From positions 310,001 to 374,000 of the forward strand of contig NZ_PDNV01000003.1 in NCBI RefSeq assembly GCF_002849615.1: a stretch of 64,000 nt of DNA. The letters run 5' to 3'. The notes below the pieces were generated by a model, which was not told the DNA's origin, made no database searches, and saw only the letters and a list, made by a program, of their open reading frames with translations. This document shows positions 18,141 to 28,294 of this stretch, piece by piece (the stretch's first letter is position 1; each line of letters begins with the position of its first letter). Position numbers and translations under genes: made by a program. The stretch is from Pollutimonas nitritireducens. GTDB taxonomy: Bacteria; Pseudomonadota; Gammaproteobacteria; Burkholderiales; Burkholderiaceae_B.

Positions 18141-19121
18141 TCACTTTGCCGGCTCGCGGGCCATGCCGATTGCGGCAATGACCTCGCCGAAGTCTGCTTC
18201 CGACTTCTGCATGAAGGCACCAAAATCGGCCCCGCTGGCATAGCCGACCCCAAAGCCGCGCGTCTTCATGAATTCATTGAACTCTTTGCTTTGATTTATG
18301 TTCTTTAACGCCGTCACCATTTTTTGCGTTACGTCGTCAGGCAGTCCCTTGGGGCCTGCAATGCCGCGCCATACCCCAATTTCCCAGTCGCTTCCTATCG
18401 ATTCTTTCAACGTTGGCACATCGGGATACAGAGGCTCGCGTTTCGCTGCCATGACGGCAAGAGGCCGAGCCTTGCCGGCATCGATCATGGACCTCGCCTC
18501 AGGCAGCGAAGTAGGCACGATGTCTATACCTCCTGCAGCTAATTCAAGCATGGCTGGCGCTGCACCGTTGGACGGAACAAACGGCACCGCCTTGGGATCG
18601 ATATTGATATTCTTGAGCAGGCCCGCCAGGGCAATGTGCCATATGCCGCCTTGTCCGGTTCCCGATGCCTTCAGCTTGCCGGGATTGGCCTTGATGGCGT
18701 CGACCAGTTCGGCCATGGTCTTGTACGGCGACGTAGCGCTGACCGACACGGCCGCCGGATCGACATTCATCAAGGCAAGTGGTGTGTAATCGGCTGGAGC
18801 CAGCGTGGTGAGGCCCTGTTTCTTCATCATGGCTATTTCTACGGTCAGCATTCCGAGGGTGTAGCCGTCGGGCTTGGCCTTGGCGATGGCCGAGTGACCT
18901 ACGACACCATTGCCGCCGGTACGATTGACGACGTTCACCGGTTGTCCAAGCTCTTTTTCAAGCTGAGCGGCAATGATGCGGGCCGTGGCATCTGTGCCGC
19001 CGCCTGCTCCCCAGGGCACAATCATGGTGATGGGTCTTTCGGGCCAGGCCGCGTGGGCAGTACTGACCACCAGTCCGGCAACAAGCGTCATGGCTGATTT
19101 AAACAGCAAGCTTTTTTTCAT
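18141..19121 (-). CDS. Tripartite tricarboxylate transporter binding protein (Bug family, TctC)
   Basis: A 326-residue periplasmic protein with a signal peptide cleaved after AHA, followed by the Bug hallmark WPERPITMIVPWGAGGGTDATARIIA. NRTGGNGVVGHSAIAKAKPDGYTLGM is the second family block and forms part of the ligand pocket with two ordered waters. Bug proteins are hugely expanded in Bordetella-like genomes and bind carboxylates, amino acids or nicotinate, so the ligand is unknown here. A purine-rich GGAGAGAGA sits upstream of the ATG. The 197-bp gap to the preceding gene is the largest within the cluster and may start a separate transcript for tctCBA and the SDR. Confidence 0.93.
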   Translation of the reverse strand: MKKSLLFKSAMTLVAGLVVSTAHAAWPERPITMIVPWGAGGGTDATARIIAAQLEKELGQPVNVVNRTGGNGVVGHSAIAKAKPDGYTLGMLTVEIAMMKKQGLTTLAPADYTPLALMNVDPAAVSVSATSPYKTMAELVDAIKANPGKLKASGTGQGGIWHIALAGLLKNINIDPKAVPFVPSNGAAPAMLELAAGGIDIVPTSLPEARSMIDAGKARPLAVMAAKREPLYPDVPTLKESIGSDWEIGVWRGIAGPKGLPDDVTQKMVTALKNINQSKEFNEFMKTRGFGVGYASGADFGAFMQKSEADFGEVIAAIGMAREPAK

Positions 19122-19318
19122 TTGTCTCTCTCCAGTCTTATATAAAAATAGTGATCTGTTTTCTGAAGCACATGCATAGTGTTTACCGCTACTTGCCCAT
19201 TCTCTCCTTGCATTTTCACCATAAAGATATTGAGAAACCGGACTTTTTCAGTGCATCGTAATGCCGCTCAGGTGTCCGACGACACGATAAATGAGTCAGT
19301 ACTTTCCCGAATACGCTT

Positions 19319-20179
19319 CTAATCCAGTAAGGCGGCGTCCCACGCATGGACGGATTGTTCCTGTTCCCCCAGACCCTGTATGCCCAGACGCATGACATCA
19401 CCCGCTTTCAAGTACAGCGGCGGCTTCTGCCCAAGCCCGACACCGGGAGGCGTGCCGGTTGAAATCAAGTCGCCGGGATACAGCGTGGTGAATTGGCTGA
19501 TGTAGTGAATCAGATAAGCCACATCGAAAATCATGGTCTTGGTGCTGCCGTCCTGGAAACGCTTGCCATTGATATCCAGCCACATGGCGAGGCTTTGAGG
19601 ATCGGCGACTTCATCGGCAGTGACCAGCCACGGACCGACTGGGCCAAACGTGTCGCATCCCTTGCCCTTGTCCCAGGTTCCGCCACGCTCGATTTGGTAT
19701 TCCCGCTCGGACACGTCATTGACGACGCAATATCCCGCGACATACTTGAGCGCATCAGCCAGGCTGACATAACGCGCCTTGGTTCCGATCACGACGCCCA
19801 GTTCCACTTCCCAGTCGGTCTTGACCGATCCCTTGGGAATGACGACAGCGTCGTTGGCTCCTGAAGGGCGCGACCATTTATTGAAAAGAATGGGCTCCTT
19901 GGGCACTTCGGCGCCGGTTTCCGCAGCGTGATCGCTATAGTTCAGCCCGACACAAATGAACTTGCCCAGACCCGAATAAGGCGTGCCAATGCGGCCGGGA
20001 TTCTCGACCAGTGGCAGACTGGCAACGTCAATCCCCCGCAGGATTTTCAGCCGTTCAGGAGTCAGGCTTTCGGCAGTAATGTCGGATACCTTTCCAGACA
20101 GGTCACGGACCCTGCCCTGGTCATCCAGACAGCCAGGTTTTTCGTTTCCAACAGGCCCATATCGTAATAGCTTCATCAC
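19319..20179 (-). CDS. Fumarylacetoacetate hydrolase (FAH) family protein, candidate 2,4-diketo-3-deoxy sugar acid hydrolase
   Basis: A 286-residue FAH-fold enzyme. Metal-binding acidic residues are in KTDWEVELGVVIG (near residue 127) and ERGGTWDKGKGCDTFGPVGPWLV; the C-terminal QFTTLYPGDLISTGTPPGVG is the family signature. The N-terminal MKLLRYGPVGNEKPGCLDDQGRVRDLS is shared with the branch that splits 2,4-diketo-3-deoxy-L-fuconate or -rhamnonate into pyruvate and lactate. That branch is normally encoded beside a 2-keto-3-deoxy acid 4-dehydrogenase, and such an SDR is the neighbour 22 bp upstream here. Other members act in aromatic meta-cleavage, but no ring-cleavage gene is present. Family is certain; substrate is inferred. 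Confidence 0.85.
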   Translation of the reverse strand: MMKLLRYGPVGNEKPGCLDDQGRVRDLSGKVSDITAESLTPERLKILRGIDVASLPLVENPGRIGTPYSGLGKFICVGLNYSDHAAETGAEVPKEPILFNKWSRPSGANDAVVIPKGSVKTDWEVELGVVIGTKARYVSLADALKYVAGYCVVNDVSEREYQIERGGTWDKGKGCDTFGPVGPWLVTADEVADPQSLAMWLDINGKRFQDGSTKTMIFDVAYLIHYISQFTTLYPGDLISTGTPPGVGLGQKPPLYLKAGDVMRLGIQGLGEQEQSVHAWDAALLD

Positions 20180-20201
20180 TTCTTCCTTTTAAACGGGTGA
20201 A

Positions 20202-21855
<1,654 letters not shown>

Positions 21856-21885
21856 TGTTGCCTCTCCTGAAGGTTTTTTTCTACG

Positions 21886-22614
21886 TTATAAGCCGTTGCC
21901 CACGAACTCCTGCAATTCCCTGGTGGCCGGATTTTTAAGAATCTCGCCTGTACCTTCTTCCCATACCTGTCCCTGATGCATGAATACGATGCGACTGGCC
22001 AGTCGGTATGCGAACGCCATTTCGTGTGTCACGAGAACCATGGTCATGCCCTTGACAGCAAGCGCTTCGATGACCTTCAACACCTCGCCGGTCAGCTGGG
22101 GATCAAGCGCTGACGTGACCTCGTCAAACAGCATGAGCTGCGGATCCATGGCCAATGAGCGCGCAATGGCAACACGTTGCTGTTGGCCGCCCGAAAGTTG
22201 CTCGGGATACGCCTGGCGCTTCTCTGCCAGGCCCACTTGCACCAACGCGCGATCAGCCGCTTCGATAGCCTTCCGCCGGCTTAATTTCTTGACGTGAATC
22301 AGAGCAAGCGTGATGTTCTGCAATACCGTGAGATGCGGAAACAGGTTATAGCTTTGGAATACGATCCCGACGTTCTGACGCAGACTGCGCAAATTCACCG
22401 GCTTACGATCGAGCTTGTGGCCACAGACGGTTATCTCACCATCGTCCACCGTTTCGAGGTGGTCCATGCAGCGCAACGCCGTGCTTTTTCCGGATCCGCT
22501 TTGTCCGATGATGGCCAGGATCTCGCCCCTATTCACCGCAAGCGATATCCCTTTGAGCACGTGTTGATCGCCAAACCGCTTGTGCACGTTTTTGAGTTCA
22601 ACCACGGGCGACAT
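21886..22614 (-). CDS. Amino acid-type ABC transporter ATP-binding protein
   Basis: A 242-residue ATPase of the GlnQ/HisP class: Walker A GQSGSGKST near residues 38-46, Q-loop FQSYNLFPHLT, signature LSGGQQQR near 141, Walker B LMLFDEVTSALD and the switch His in VLVTHEMAFA. It energises import by the two permeases encoded upstream, overlapping the nearer one by 17 bp. No defect seen. Confidence 0.95.
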   Translation of the reverse strand: MSPVVELKNVHKRFGDQHVLKGISLAVNRGEILAIIGQSGSGKSTALRCMDHLETVDDGEITVCGHKLDRKPVNLRSLRQNVGIVFQSYNLFPHLTVLQNITLALIHVKKLSRRKAIEAADRALVQVGLAEKRQAYPEQLSGGQQQRVAIARSLAMDPQLMLFDEVTSALDPQLTGEVLKVIEALAVKGMTMVLVTHEMAFAYRLASRIVFMHQGQVWEEGTGEILKNPATRELQEFVGNGL

Positions 22615-23245
22615 TCAGCCTCCTTTCCAGTTTCTGGCTCCACCGGGATAGCGGGTAACAGATGACGAAATACAAAAAGGCAGCGCAGCCGAAATACAGG
22701 AAGGGCTCGAACGTGGAGTTATTCAGGATTTTGGAGTTATAGGACAATTCGGCATACCCGATGACCAGGGATGCAATCGAAGTATTCTTGACTATCTGAA
22801 CCATGAAGCCCACCGTTGGAGGAGTCGCGATACGCAAGGCTTGTGGCAAGATGACTCTGCTCATGCGTTGAATACGACTGAGGCCCAGGCATTCAGCCGC
22901 TTCCCATTGACTCCTGGCGACCGACTGTATGCAACCACGCCATATCTCGCCGAAATACGCGCTTGATTGAATGGTGAGCGCCAAGGTGGCGGCAAACAGG
23001 GCCGGCACGCTGTCCATGCCCACTAGATTAGGCCCATAGAAACAGACACCCATGAGCACGAGCAAAGGCGTCCCTTGAATGAGCTGAATATAGGCCGACG
23101 CTATGCCGCGGATTACGCCGGACGTCGACACACGCGAAAGCGCCACCAGAAGCCCCAGCATGCCCGCAAATAAAAACGTCAGGCTCGACAACACCAACGT
23201 GCCCCAAGCACCCTGAATCAGATACTCGAACTGGTGCGTAGTCAT
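22598..23245 (-). CDS. Amino acid-type ABC transporter permease
   Basis: A 215-residue inner-membrane protein of the HisMQ family with about five helices and the EAA-loop (SQWEAAECLGLSRIQRMSRVILPQALR) that docks on the ATPase. The first half has YIQLIQGTPLLVLM, the usual HisM/GlnP block. The start at 23245 (MTTHQFEYLIQGAWGTL) removes 59 residues that overlap the upstream permease in another frame. It lies 13 bp after that permease. Confidence 0.93.
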   Translation of the reverse strand: MTTHQFEYLIQGAWGTLVLSSLTFLFAGMLGLLVALSRVSTSGVIRGIASAYIQLIQGTPLLVLMGVCFYGPNLVGMDSVPALFAATLALTIQSSAYFGEIWRGCIQSVARSQWEAAECLGLSRIQRMSRVILPQALRIATPPTVGFMVQIVKNTSIASLVIGYAELSYNSKILNNSTFEPFLYFGCAAFLYFVICYPLSRWSQKLERRLNVARG

Positions 23246-23258
23246 TTGGCGGCGCTCT

Positions 23259-23942
23259 TCATAAGGGCGTACCCAGCTTGCGCCGACGCACGAATACGAG
23301 TTGAGCGACCAGCCAGAAAGCCAGGCGCACCATCGCAGACAAAGCCAGATAGACAACCCATAACACGATGAAAACTTCAAAATTGCGAAACGTATTGGCC
23401 TGGACCGAATTGGAAACACCAAAGAGCTCGTTGGCCCCTACCGCCGATAAAATGCTGGTGACGAGCATGAGAAGCACGTACTGGCTGGTCAACGCCGGGT
23501 AGACGCGTTCTATGGCGGGCCGAAGAATAATGTGCCAGTACACTTGTGCAGGCGACAGACCCAAGCATTCGGCCGCTTCACGCTGTCCCTTGTGAATGGA
23601 GTCTATCCCCGCACGAACGATTTCGCAGGTATAGGCGCCGATATTGATGACCAGCGCCAGCACCGCCCCAACCATAATGGGCAATCTCATGCCGACGCTG
23701 GCCATGCCGAATATCAGGAAGTAGCTTTGAATCAGCAACGGTGTATTGCGTATGATCTCGACGTAAGCGCCTACGCCCCGGCGCACCCAATTGGGGCCGC
23801 CGCTGCGCGCGATGGCACATAAGACGCCAATGACAAAGCCAGCAAGCGTCGCCCAGAAAGACATTTGAAGCGTGGTCCAAGCCCCGTCCAGAAACAGGGG
23901 CCAATAGGCCAGCACACTTTGAAAGTCGAACTCGTAGGTCAA
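23259..23942 (-). CDS. Amino acid-type ABC transporter permease
   Basis: A 227-residue permease, partner of the one above it in the operon: YVEIIRNTPLLIQSYFLIFG and the EAA-loop GQREAAECLGLSPAQVYWHIILRPAIERVYP. Two different permeases forming a heterodimer are normal for this class. It is the first gene of the whole minus-strand catabolic run, 290 bp from the divergent IclR-type regulator, so the main promoter must lie in that gap. Confidence 0.93.
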   Translation of the reverse strand: MTYEFDFQSVLAYWPLFLDGAWTTLQMSFWATLAGFVIGVLCAIARSGGPNWVRRGVGAYVEIIRNTPLLIQSYFLIFGMASVGMRLPIMVGAVLALVINIGAYTCEIVRAGIDSIHKGQREAAECLGLSPAQVYWHIILRPAIERVYPALTSQYVLLMLVTSILSAVGANELFGVSNSVQANTFRNFEVFIVLWVVYLALSAMVRLAFWLVAQLVFVRRRKLGTPL

Positions 23943-24102
23943 GTCTATTCCTGCTCGATGAAGGGACTGGTCAGGCGGGAAACCTTCCTGGGGTCCAAAT
24001 GACGTCGTCTCGAAATTTTATTTGTGAAATCATATTTCCTATCACTGCGGCTATCCTAAGCCACTTGTAAACTCAGATCAATGGAATAATCGCGCGTTTA
24101 TG

Positions 24103-24137
24103 CTAGGGATTTCCCTCTGAATAGGCGTATTCCCTAG
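24103..24137. promoter_or_regulatory. Inverted repeat in the iclR/ABC intergenic region
   Basis: The arms CTAGGGA (24103-24109) and TCCCTAG (24131-24137) are perfectly complementary with 21 bases between them. The site lies in the 290-bp gap between the divergent IclR gene and the first permease, where an operator is expected. Spacing is wider than a typical IclR site, so this is a weak candidate. Confidence 0.3.
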
Positions 24138-24178
24138 AATTCGCTCCAACGCTCACTAAAAGCACGATCAAGTTCAAA

Positions 24179-24209
24179 TTCGTATATAAAATATGTTTTT
24201 TTATATGAA
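24179..24209. promoter_or_regulatory. AT-rich imperfect palindrome before the IclR-type gene
   Basis: TTCGTATATAAAA at 24179-24191 faces TTTTATATGAA ending at 24209, sharing an 8-bp core (ATATAAAA against TTTTATAT) and the outer TTC/GAA. It ends 23 bp before the IclR start codon. IclR-family operators are often AT-rich palindromes of this sort, placed over their own promoter, so autoregulation is plausible. Confidence 0.35.
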
Positions 24210-24232
24210 AGACTTTGCGTGAGCGATACGCT

Positions 24233-25069
24233 ATGAATACTATGTCATCGGACGACACGCCGGACACAACCAGGCAACCAGCGGATAAGGCCACGCGTTA
24301 TGCGGCCCCGGCGCTCGAGAAAGGGCTCGATATTCTTGAGGCGCTAAGTCAGACCGCAGACGGCTATACGCTCAATGAGCTGTGCCAGACGCTGGGACGC
24401 AATGTGAACGAGCTTTTTCGCATGGTGGTTACCTTGCAACGGCGCGGATTCATTCAGGCTGATCAGAACGACCGCTATACCCTGACACTGAAAATGTTTC
24501 AACTGGCGCATCGCCAGCAACCGATAAAATCACTCGTCAGCGCCTCGCTGCCACTGCTGCATGAGCTGGCCGAGCGTGCGCGGCAATCCTGCCACTTGTC
24601 TATTTTCCAGAATGGGCGTGTGGTCGTCATTGCCCAGGTCGATAGTCCCGAGCGCTGGTCTTTCGGGCTCAAAATAGGCGTGGTAATGGGCTTGACCGAC
24701 ACATCGTCGGGCCATGTTTTGCTGGCCTACCAGGACGAAATAGAACGTACCCGCATGCTAAGCAGCCATATCAGAGTGGAAGGTGAACTCAATATGGATC
24801 CGGGCCAGTTGTTTGCCCTGCTCAAGGAGGTGCGCGCCAAAGGCTATGCATCCATGCCCAGTATCCAGATTGACGGCATTACGAATATTGCATTCCCTGT
24901 GCGCAGCATAGGAGGTCGTGTGGTGGCTGCGATCAATGTTCCACATATTGCCAGGATCGACGGCACACCCCGACCCAACATCGAGCAAATCAAGGAGATC
25001 ATGGGCAATGTCTGCACGCGGCTATCCACACGCATAGGTTTTGATCCTTATTGGGTCGAGCCGGATTAG
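24233..25069 (+). CDS. IclR-family transcriptional regulator
   Basis: A 278-residue regulator. The N-terminal winged helix runs through APALEKGLDILEALSQTADGYTLNELCQTLGRNVNELFRMVVTLQRRGFI, which is the IclR helix-turn-helix with the recognition helix near residues 55-68. The C-terminal effector domain (about residues 95-275) has VIAQVDSPERWSFGLKIGVVMGLTDTSSGHVLLAY and INVPHIARIDG. IclR proteins bind small carboxylates and usually control the divergent catabolic operon, which here is the whole three-transporter cluster. Two ATG codons, 24233 and 24242, are possible starts; a TTG at 24215 is less likely. The stop overlaps the OB-fold gene on the other strand by four bases. Confidence 0.92.
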   Translation: MNTMSSDDTPDTTRQPADKATRYAAPALEKGLDILEALSQTADGYTLNELCQTLGRNVNELFRMVVTLQRRGFIQADQNDRYTLTLKMFQLAHRQQPIKSLVSASLPLLHELAERARQSCHLSIFQNGRVVVIAQVDSPERWSFGLKIGVVMGLTDTSSGHVLLAYQDEIERTRMLSSHIRVEGELNMDPGQLFALLKEVRAKGYASMPSIQIDGITNIAFPVRSIGGRVVAAINVPHIARIDGTPRPNIEQIKEIMGNVCTRLSTRIGFDPYWVEPD

Positions 25070-25407
25070 CGGCAGTCGTTGCTGTCGTTGACCGCCTGAT
25101 GCTTGCGTTGAACGTCATAGGCCGTAAGTACCGCGTGGCACACCAGGTCCAGGGTCGGGCGAACGTCGCCTGCCTTGTCCTGATAGACCTTGGGCGTTAG
25201 GCTGCCCGACATCGCCACCGAATCGCCATCATCCAGGGCCAGGAGCGCAGTCTGCACCCTTTCATCGAAAGCAATGACGTTGCATAACAGCGTGTCGCCA
25301 TTGCCCGCCATTACTTTTACTTTCGCCGTTGTGTAGCTTTCGCCCGTCTTTCCCGTACCTTGCTTGGGCGCGCCGTAAAGCCTGCCTGCCGTGAGTGCGT
25401 CGATCAT
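25066..25407 (-). CDS. Small single-stranded DNA-binding (OB-fold) protein
   Basis: A 113-residue protein with the strand pattern of an SSB-type OB fold: ALTAGRLYGAPKQGTGKTGESYTTAKVKVMAG, then LLCNVIAFDERVQTALLAL, then DSVAMSGSLTPKVYQDKAGDVRPTLDLVCHAVL. There is no acidic DDDIPF-like tail, so it is not the replication SSB. Similar short SSB-like proteins occur as accessory genes in Burkholderiales. It has a GGAAG site upstream of the ATG. No recombination or plasmid genes are adjacent, so its role is unknown. Confidence 0.75.
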   Translation of the reverse strand: MIDALTAGRLYGAPKQGTGKTGESYTTAKVKVMAGNGDTLLCNVIAFDERVQTALLALDDGDSVAMSGSLTPKVYQDKAGDVRPTLDLVCHAVLTAYDVQRKHQAVNDSNDCR

Positions 25408-25571
25408 TTACTTTGCTTCCATCCATGAATAGCTGGCCAAATTTGGCTGGGTCCATCGTCAGAAGCTATTAGAATCCATTTGCGGCTGGCTTGCATACGC
25501 CAGCGCATATCAACGGAAACGTACCCACCGGTGCTCCAGTCGTTTCGCAAGCGGCCCCTGAGGAGGTGAAG

Positions 25572-26756
25572 ATGAATCGGACGACCCGCATATGGGCCCT
25601 GTCAGGAGCGGCCGCAGTCTCTGTAGGCTTTACACGTTTCGGCTATGCCCTCATTCTGCCGGCCATGCAGACTGATCTGAAGTTGAACTATGCGCAGGCT
25701 GGGTGGCTGAATACCGCAAACTCCCTCGGTTACTTACTGGGAGCCCTGCTGACCATCTTGGTCGTCGCCCGGCTCGGGAATCGATTCCTGTTTGCCAGCG
25801 GCTTGGTCGTGACTACTTCCTCACTGTTAGCCACCGGCATGACATACGACTTCGAGTGGCTCACGCTCTATCGTTTCCTCGCAGGGTTTGGCGCCGCCGG
25901 CGCTTTCATCTGCGGCGGAGTGCTTTCAGGCGTGCTGGGGACTCGCGCCATCGTCATTTTCTTCAGTGGCGGAGGATTGGGAATGCTGCTGACAGGCGCC
26001 GTTCTCCCCTGGCTGTTCTACGACACGGGCGCAGACGCCTGGCCTTGGGCCTGGCTTGTCATCGGTGCCATCTGCATCCCCTTGTCGTTCGCCGCCATCG
26101 CGGCTTCCGCCAGGATTCAGGAACCGTCCTTGCCGACCCAGTCGGCAAGCTGGACTTGGCGGCTGTGCATTGTTGAATTCACCGCCTATTTCTTTTTCGG
26201 CTTGGGCTACATCGCCTACATGACATTCATAATTGCATGGGTCAAGCATCAAACAACAGATCCATCACGCCTGGCCAGCATTACTTCAATAATGTGGATA
26301 CTCCTTGGCGCAATGACCCTGGTCGCCCCTGTCATCTGGCGCAAGGTGTTCAACGGGCGTCGGGACGGCATGCCTATGGCCCTGGCTCTTCTCGTACTGG
26401 CATGCGGCGCGGCGCTTCCCTTGCTGGTGCCCAACCTGATCGGCATCTGGCTTTCCGCACTGATGGTAGGCGCCAGTGTGTTCATGGTCCCTTCTGCAGT
26501 CACAGGTTTTGTCAAAACAAATCTGCCCGCGCCTGCGTGGGGCAATGCATTGGCGGTCGCCACGAGCCTTTTTGCCCTGGGACAAGCGATCGGACCCGTA
26601 GTCTGCGGTTGGATCAGTGACTTGACCGGCTCGCTGTCGAGTGGTCTTGCCGCCTCGGCCGGTCTGCTGTTTCTGGCGGCGGTCCTTGCCTTTTGCCAGA
26701 GGCCTCTGTCGCCCATGGCGGCTGGCAGGTCAGACTACACCCGCTCCACAAGATGA
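25572..26756 (+). CDS. MFS transporter, YbfB/YjiJ family
   Basis: A 394-residue carrier with twelve hydrophobic helices. GFTRFGYALILPAMQTDLKLNYAQAGWLNTANSLGYLLGALL at the N-terminus is the block that marks the YbfB/YjiJ group, and there is a short basic loop between helices 6 and 7. The start at 25572 is fixed by a perfect AGGAGGTGAAG site; an upstream in-frame ATG at 25491 would add 27 non-homologous residues. Substrate unknown; an efflux or aromatic/organic acid role is often guessed for this family. It stands alone after the divergent OB-fold gene. Confidence 0.9.
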   Translation: MNRTTRIWALSGAAAVSVGFTRFGYALILPAMQTDLKLNYAQAGWLNTANSLGYLLGALLTILVVARLGNRFLFASGLVVTTSSLLATGMTYDFEWLTLYRFLAGFGAAGAFICGGVLSGVLGTRAIVIFFSGGGLGMLLTGAVLPWLFYDTGADAWPWAWLVIGAICIPLSFAAIAASARIQEPSLPTQSASWTWRLCIVEFTAYFFFGLGYIAYMTFIIAWVKHQTTDPSRLASITSIMWILLGAMTLVAPVIWRKVFNGRRDGMPMALALLVLACGAALPLLVPNLIGIWLSALMVGASVFMVPSAVTGFVKTNLPAPAWGNALAVATSLFALGQAIGPVVCGWISDLTGSLSSGLAASAGLLFLAAVLAFCQRPLSPMAAGRSDYTRSTR

Positions 26757-26965
26757 AGTTCAAGATCGTTCCCCGAATTGCATTGCCCGCTAAGGGACCA
26801 CCGATGCCATTCTGTCGCGACAGCTCGCTGATCGAAGACGAGCACATACCCCAGGCAACTGACTTCGCCTGACTCTCCGCCGGCGGTAATCTCGGTAATA
26901 AAAGCGAGCCTGCCCCCCTGGGTCCGGTATATGCCGATTCCGTTCACGATCTGCGGGGAATTCAA
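26735..26965 (-). CDS. Small hypothetical protein
   Basis: A 76-residue frame from a TTG with GGAAGG seven bases upstream. The composition is protein-like, with an alternating-strand pattern (GIGIYRTQGGRLAFITEI, CLGYVLVFDQ, EWHRWSLSGQC, DLELHLVERV), suggesting a small beta-barrel. It overlaps the 3' end of the convergent MFS gene by 22 bp. No family recognised; a moderate call resting on the ribosome binding site and strand pattern. Confidence 0.45.
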   Translation of the reverse strand: MNSPQIVNGIGIYRTQGGRLAFITEITAGGESGEVSCLGYVLVFDQRAVATEWHRWSLSGQCNSGNDLELHLVERV

Positions 26966-27178
26966 GGGAACACCTTCCTTTGCTGGCTGGCAAGGGTGAA
27001 CAATCAGGATTTGTATCTCTCAGGACATGGTTGTGATCGTGAATAAAACGCCAGACACCGTCAATGGGCCGTTTAGCTTCCCACTAATTTCGACCTCTTG
27101 AAATTTCCGCAACCGCACTTATATCGCTAGCAGGCGGGTAGCCAGTTCTCCCGTTTCATTTACAAGGAGGTTACGTCG
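26966..27178. other. Gap between the small protein gene and hsp20
   Basis: These 213 bp hold no gene. The right end has the candidate heat-shock promoter listed separately and the AAGGAGG site of the first hsp20 gene; the remainder shows no evident structure. Confidence 0.5.
27097..27124 (+). promoter_or_regulatory. Candidate sigma-32 heat-shock promoter
   Basis: CTTGAAA at 27097-27103 matches the sigma-32 -35 element exactly. After 13 bp comes ACTTATAT (27117-27124), which agrees with the CCCCATnT-type -10 box at five of eight positions. The site lies 54 bp before the start codon of the first hsp20 gene, as expected for small heat-shock operons. Confidence 0.45.
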
Positions 27179-27622
27179 ATGAGAAATTCTTATTTGCAAA
27201 CCGACCTCTCGAGCGAATTTGATCGCTTGCAGCAGCAAGTGGCGTCGCTATTTGGGGGCCTTCCTTCAAGCCTGCGTTCGGATCGCTATGGGTCCTTCCC
27301 TAAGCTCAACGTAGGTACCACTGACGATGCTATCGAGATCGTCGCTTTCGTCCCTGGCGTGAAGTCCGATCAGCTGGATGTTTCGATCGATAAAGGTCTA
27401 TTGACCATCAGCGGACAGCGTGAGGCCTCGTTCACCAAGGAAGACGGCGATGACGCCCGGCGCTATGCCCAGGAACGGTACGCCGGTTCATTCCGTCGCA
27501 CCATCGAGCTTCCCCCGAATGCCAACCCCGATCAGGTGACTGCTCGATGCACCAATGGCTGCCTCATGGTGACGATTGCAAAACATGAGGCGTCCAAGCC
27601 CCGGGCGATCACGGTTCAATGA
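27179..27622 (+). CDS. Hsp20 family small heat-shock protein
   Basis: A 147-residue alpha-crystallin-domain chaperone. The domain spans about residues 40-147: FPKLNVGTTDDAIEIVAFVPGVKSDQLDVSIDKGLLTISGQRE, then YAQERYAGSFRRTIELPPNANPDQVTA and the NGCLMVTIAK strand, with a short C-terminal extension. Such proteins hold unfolding proteins without ATP. The ATG is preceded by AAGGAGG. It is followed after 16 bp by a second hsp20 gene, the usual paired arrangement (IbpA/B-like or HspA/HspB-like). Confidence 0.93.
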   Translation: MRNSYLQTDLSSEFDRLQQQVASLFGGLPSSLRSDRYGSFPKLNVGTTDDAIEIVAFVPGVKSDQLDVSIDKGLLTISGQREASFTKEDGDDARRYAQERYAGSFRRTIELPPNANPDQVTARCTNGCLMVTIAKHEASKPRAITVQ

Positions 27623-27638
27623 ACATGGAGGACGCATC

Positions 27639-28049
27639 ATGAACGATACCAGCAGCAACGCTTTGCAGCGCAATGAAGGTCAGGTCGCCGCTCGCAAGAA
27701 TGAGCAAGCGGCTCAGCCACTGACGCGTACGCCCGCTGTGGACGTGGAGGAAAACAGTCAGGGCATAACTCTGTGGCTGGATATGCCGGCTGTACCGAAA
27801 GAAAAATTGGAAATAGAAGTCCACGATGACAATCTTCGCATTCAAGGTGAAGCCGTCGTCCCGACACCTGGAAATCTCCAACTCCAATACGCCGAAGTCC
27901 GGGAATCGCGCTTTGCCCGCACGTTTACCCTGGCGCCCGATCTCGATACGTCGCGTATCGATGCAAATTTACAGGACGGCGTATTACGGATAACTATTCC
28001 GCGACGTGAGGAAGCGCGGCCCCGACGTATCGAAGTACAAGCCAGTTGA
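27639..28049 (+). CDS. Hsp20 family small heat-shock protein
   Basis: A 136-residue second small heat-shock protein. A polar 40-residue N-terminal region (Asn/Gln-rich) precedes the alpha-crystallin domain: PAVDVEENSQGITLWLDMPAVPKEKLEIEVHDDNLRIQGEA, RESRFARTFTLAPDLDTSRIDANLQDGVLRITIPRREEARPRRIEV. It is clearly distinct from its upstream partner, so the pair may form mixed oligomers. The ATG at 27639 has GGAGG upstream, and the 21 codons before it in frame are dropped. A strong terminator follows at 28075. Confidence 0.93.
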   Translation: MNDTSSNALQRNEGQVAARKNEQAAQPLTRTPAVDVEENSQGITLWLDMPAVPKEKLEIEVHDDNLRIQGEAVVPTPGNLQLQYAEVRESRFARTFTLAPDLDTSRIDANLQDGVLRITIPRREEARPRRIEVQAS

Positions 28050-28074
28050 GTCCACAGCTCATAGGCACGTTAAG

Positions 28075-28103
28075 GGCCCTCCTCGTTGGAGGGCCATTTT
28101 TTT
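28075..28103 (+). terminator. Rho-independent terminator of the hsp20 pair
   Basis: GGCCCTCC (28075-28082) and GGAGGGCC (28088-28095) form a perfect 8-bp stem with a five-base loop, followed by ATTTTTTT. Position 26 bp past the second hsp20 stop codon. Confidence 0.85.
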
Positions 28104-28294
28104 CGGGATCATGGCCAATACCGAGTTCCAAGTGCGACCAATTGTCGCCATTGGAATCCAAGAACGACACTCCTTTGGTCCCCGGGGAAACAGCGGGTTG
28201 GATATAAAACAGGGAGCCGACCTCGCCCAAACATAAGCAAAGGTGGCGCAGTGCGCCACATTTGCCATCGAGCCGGGACATCGATTACTTGATT

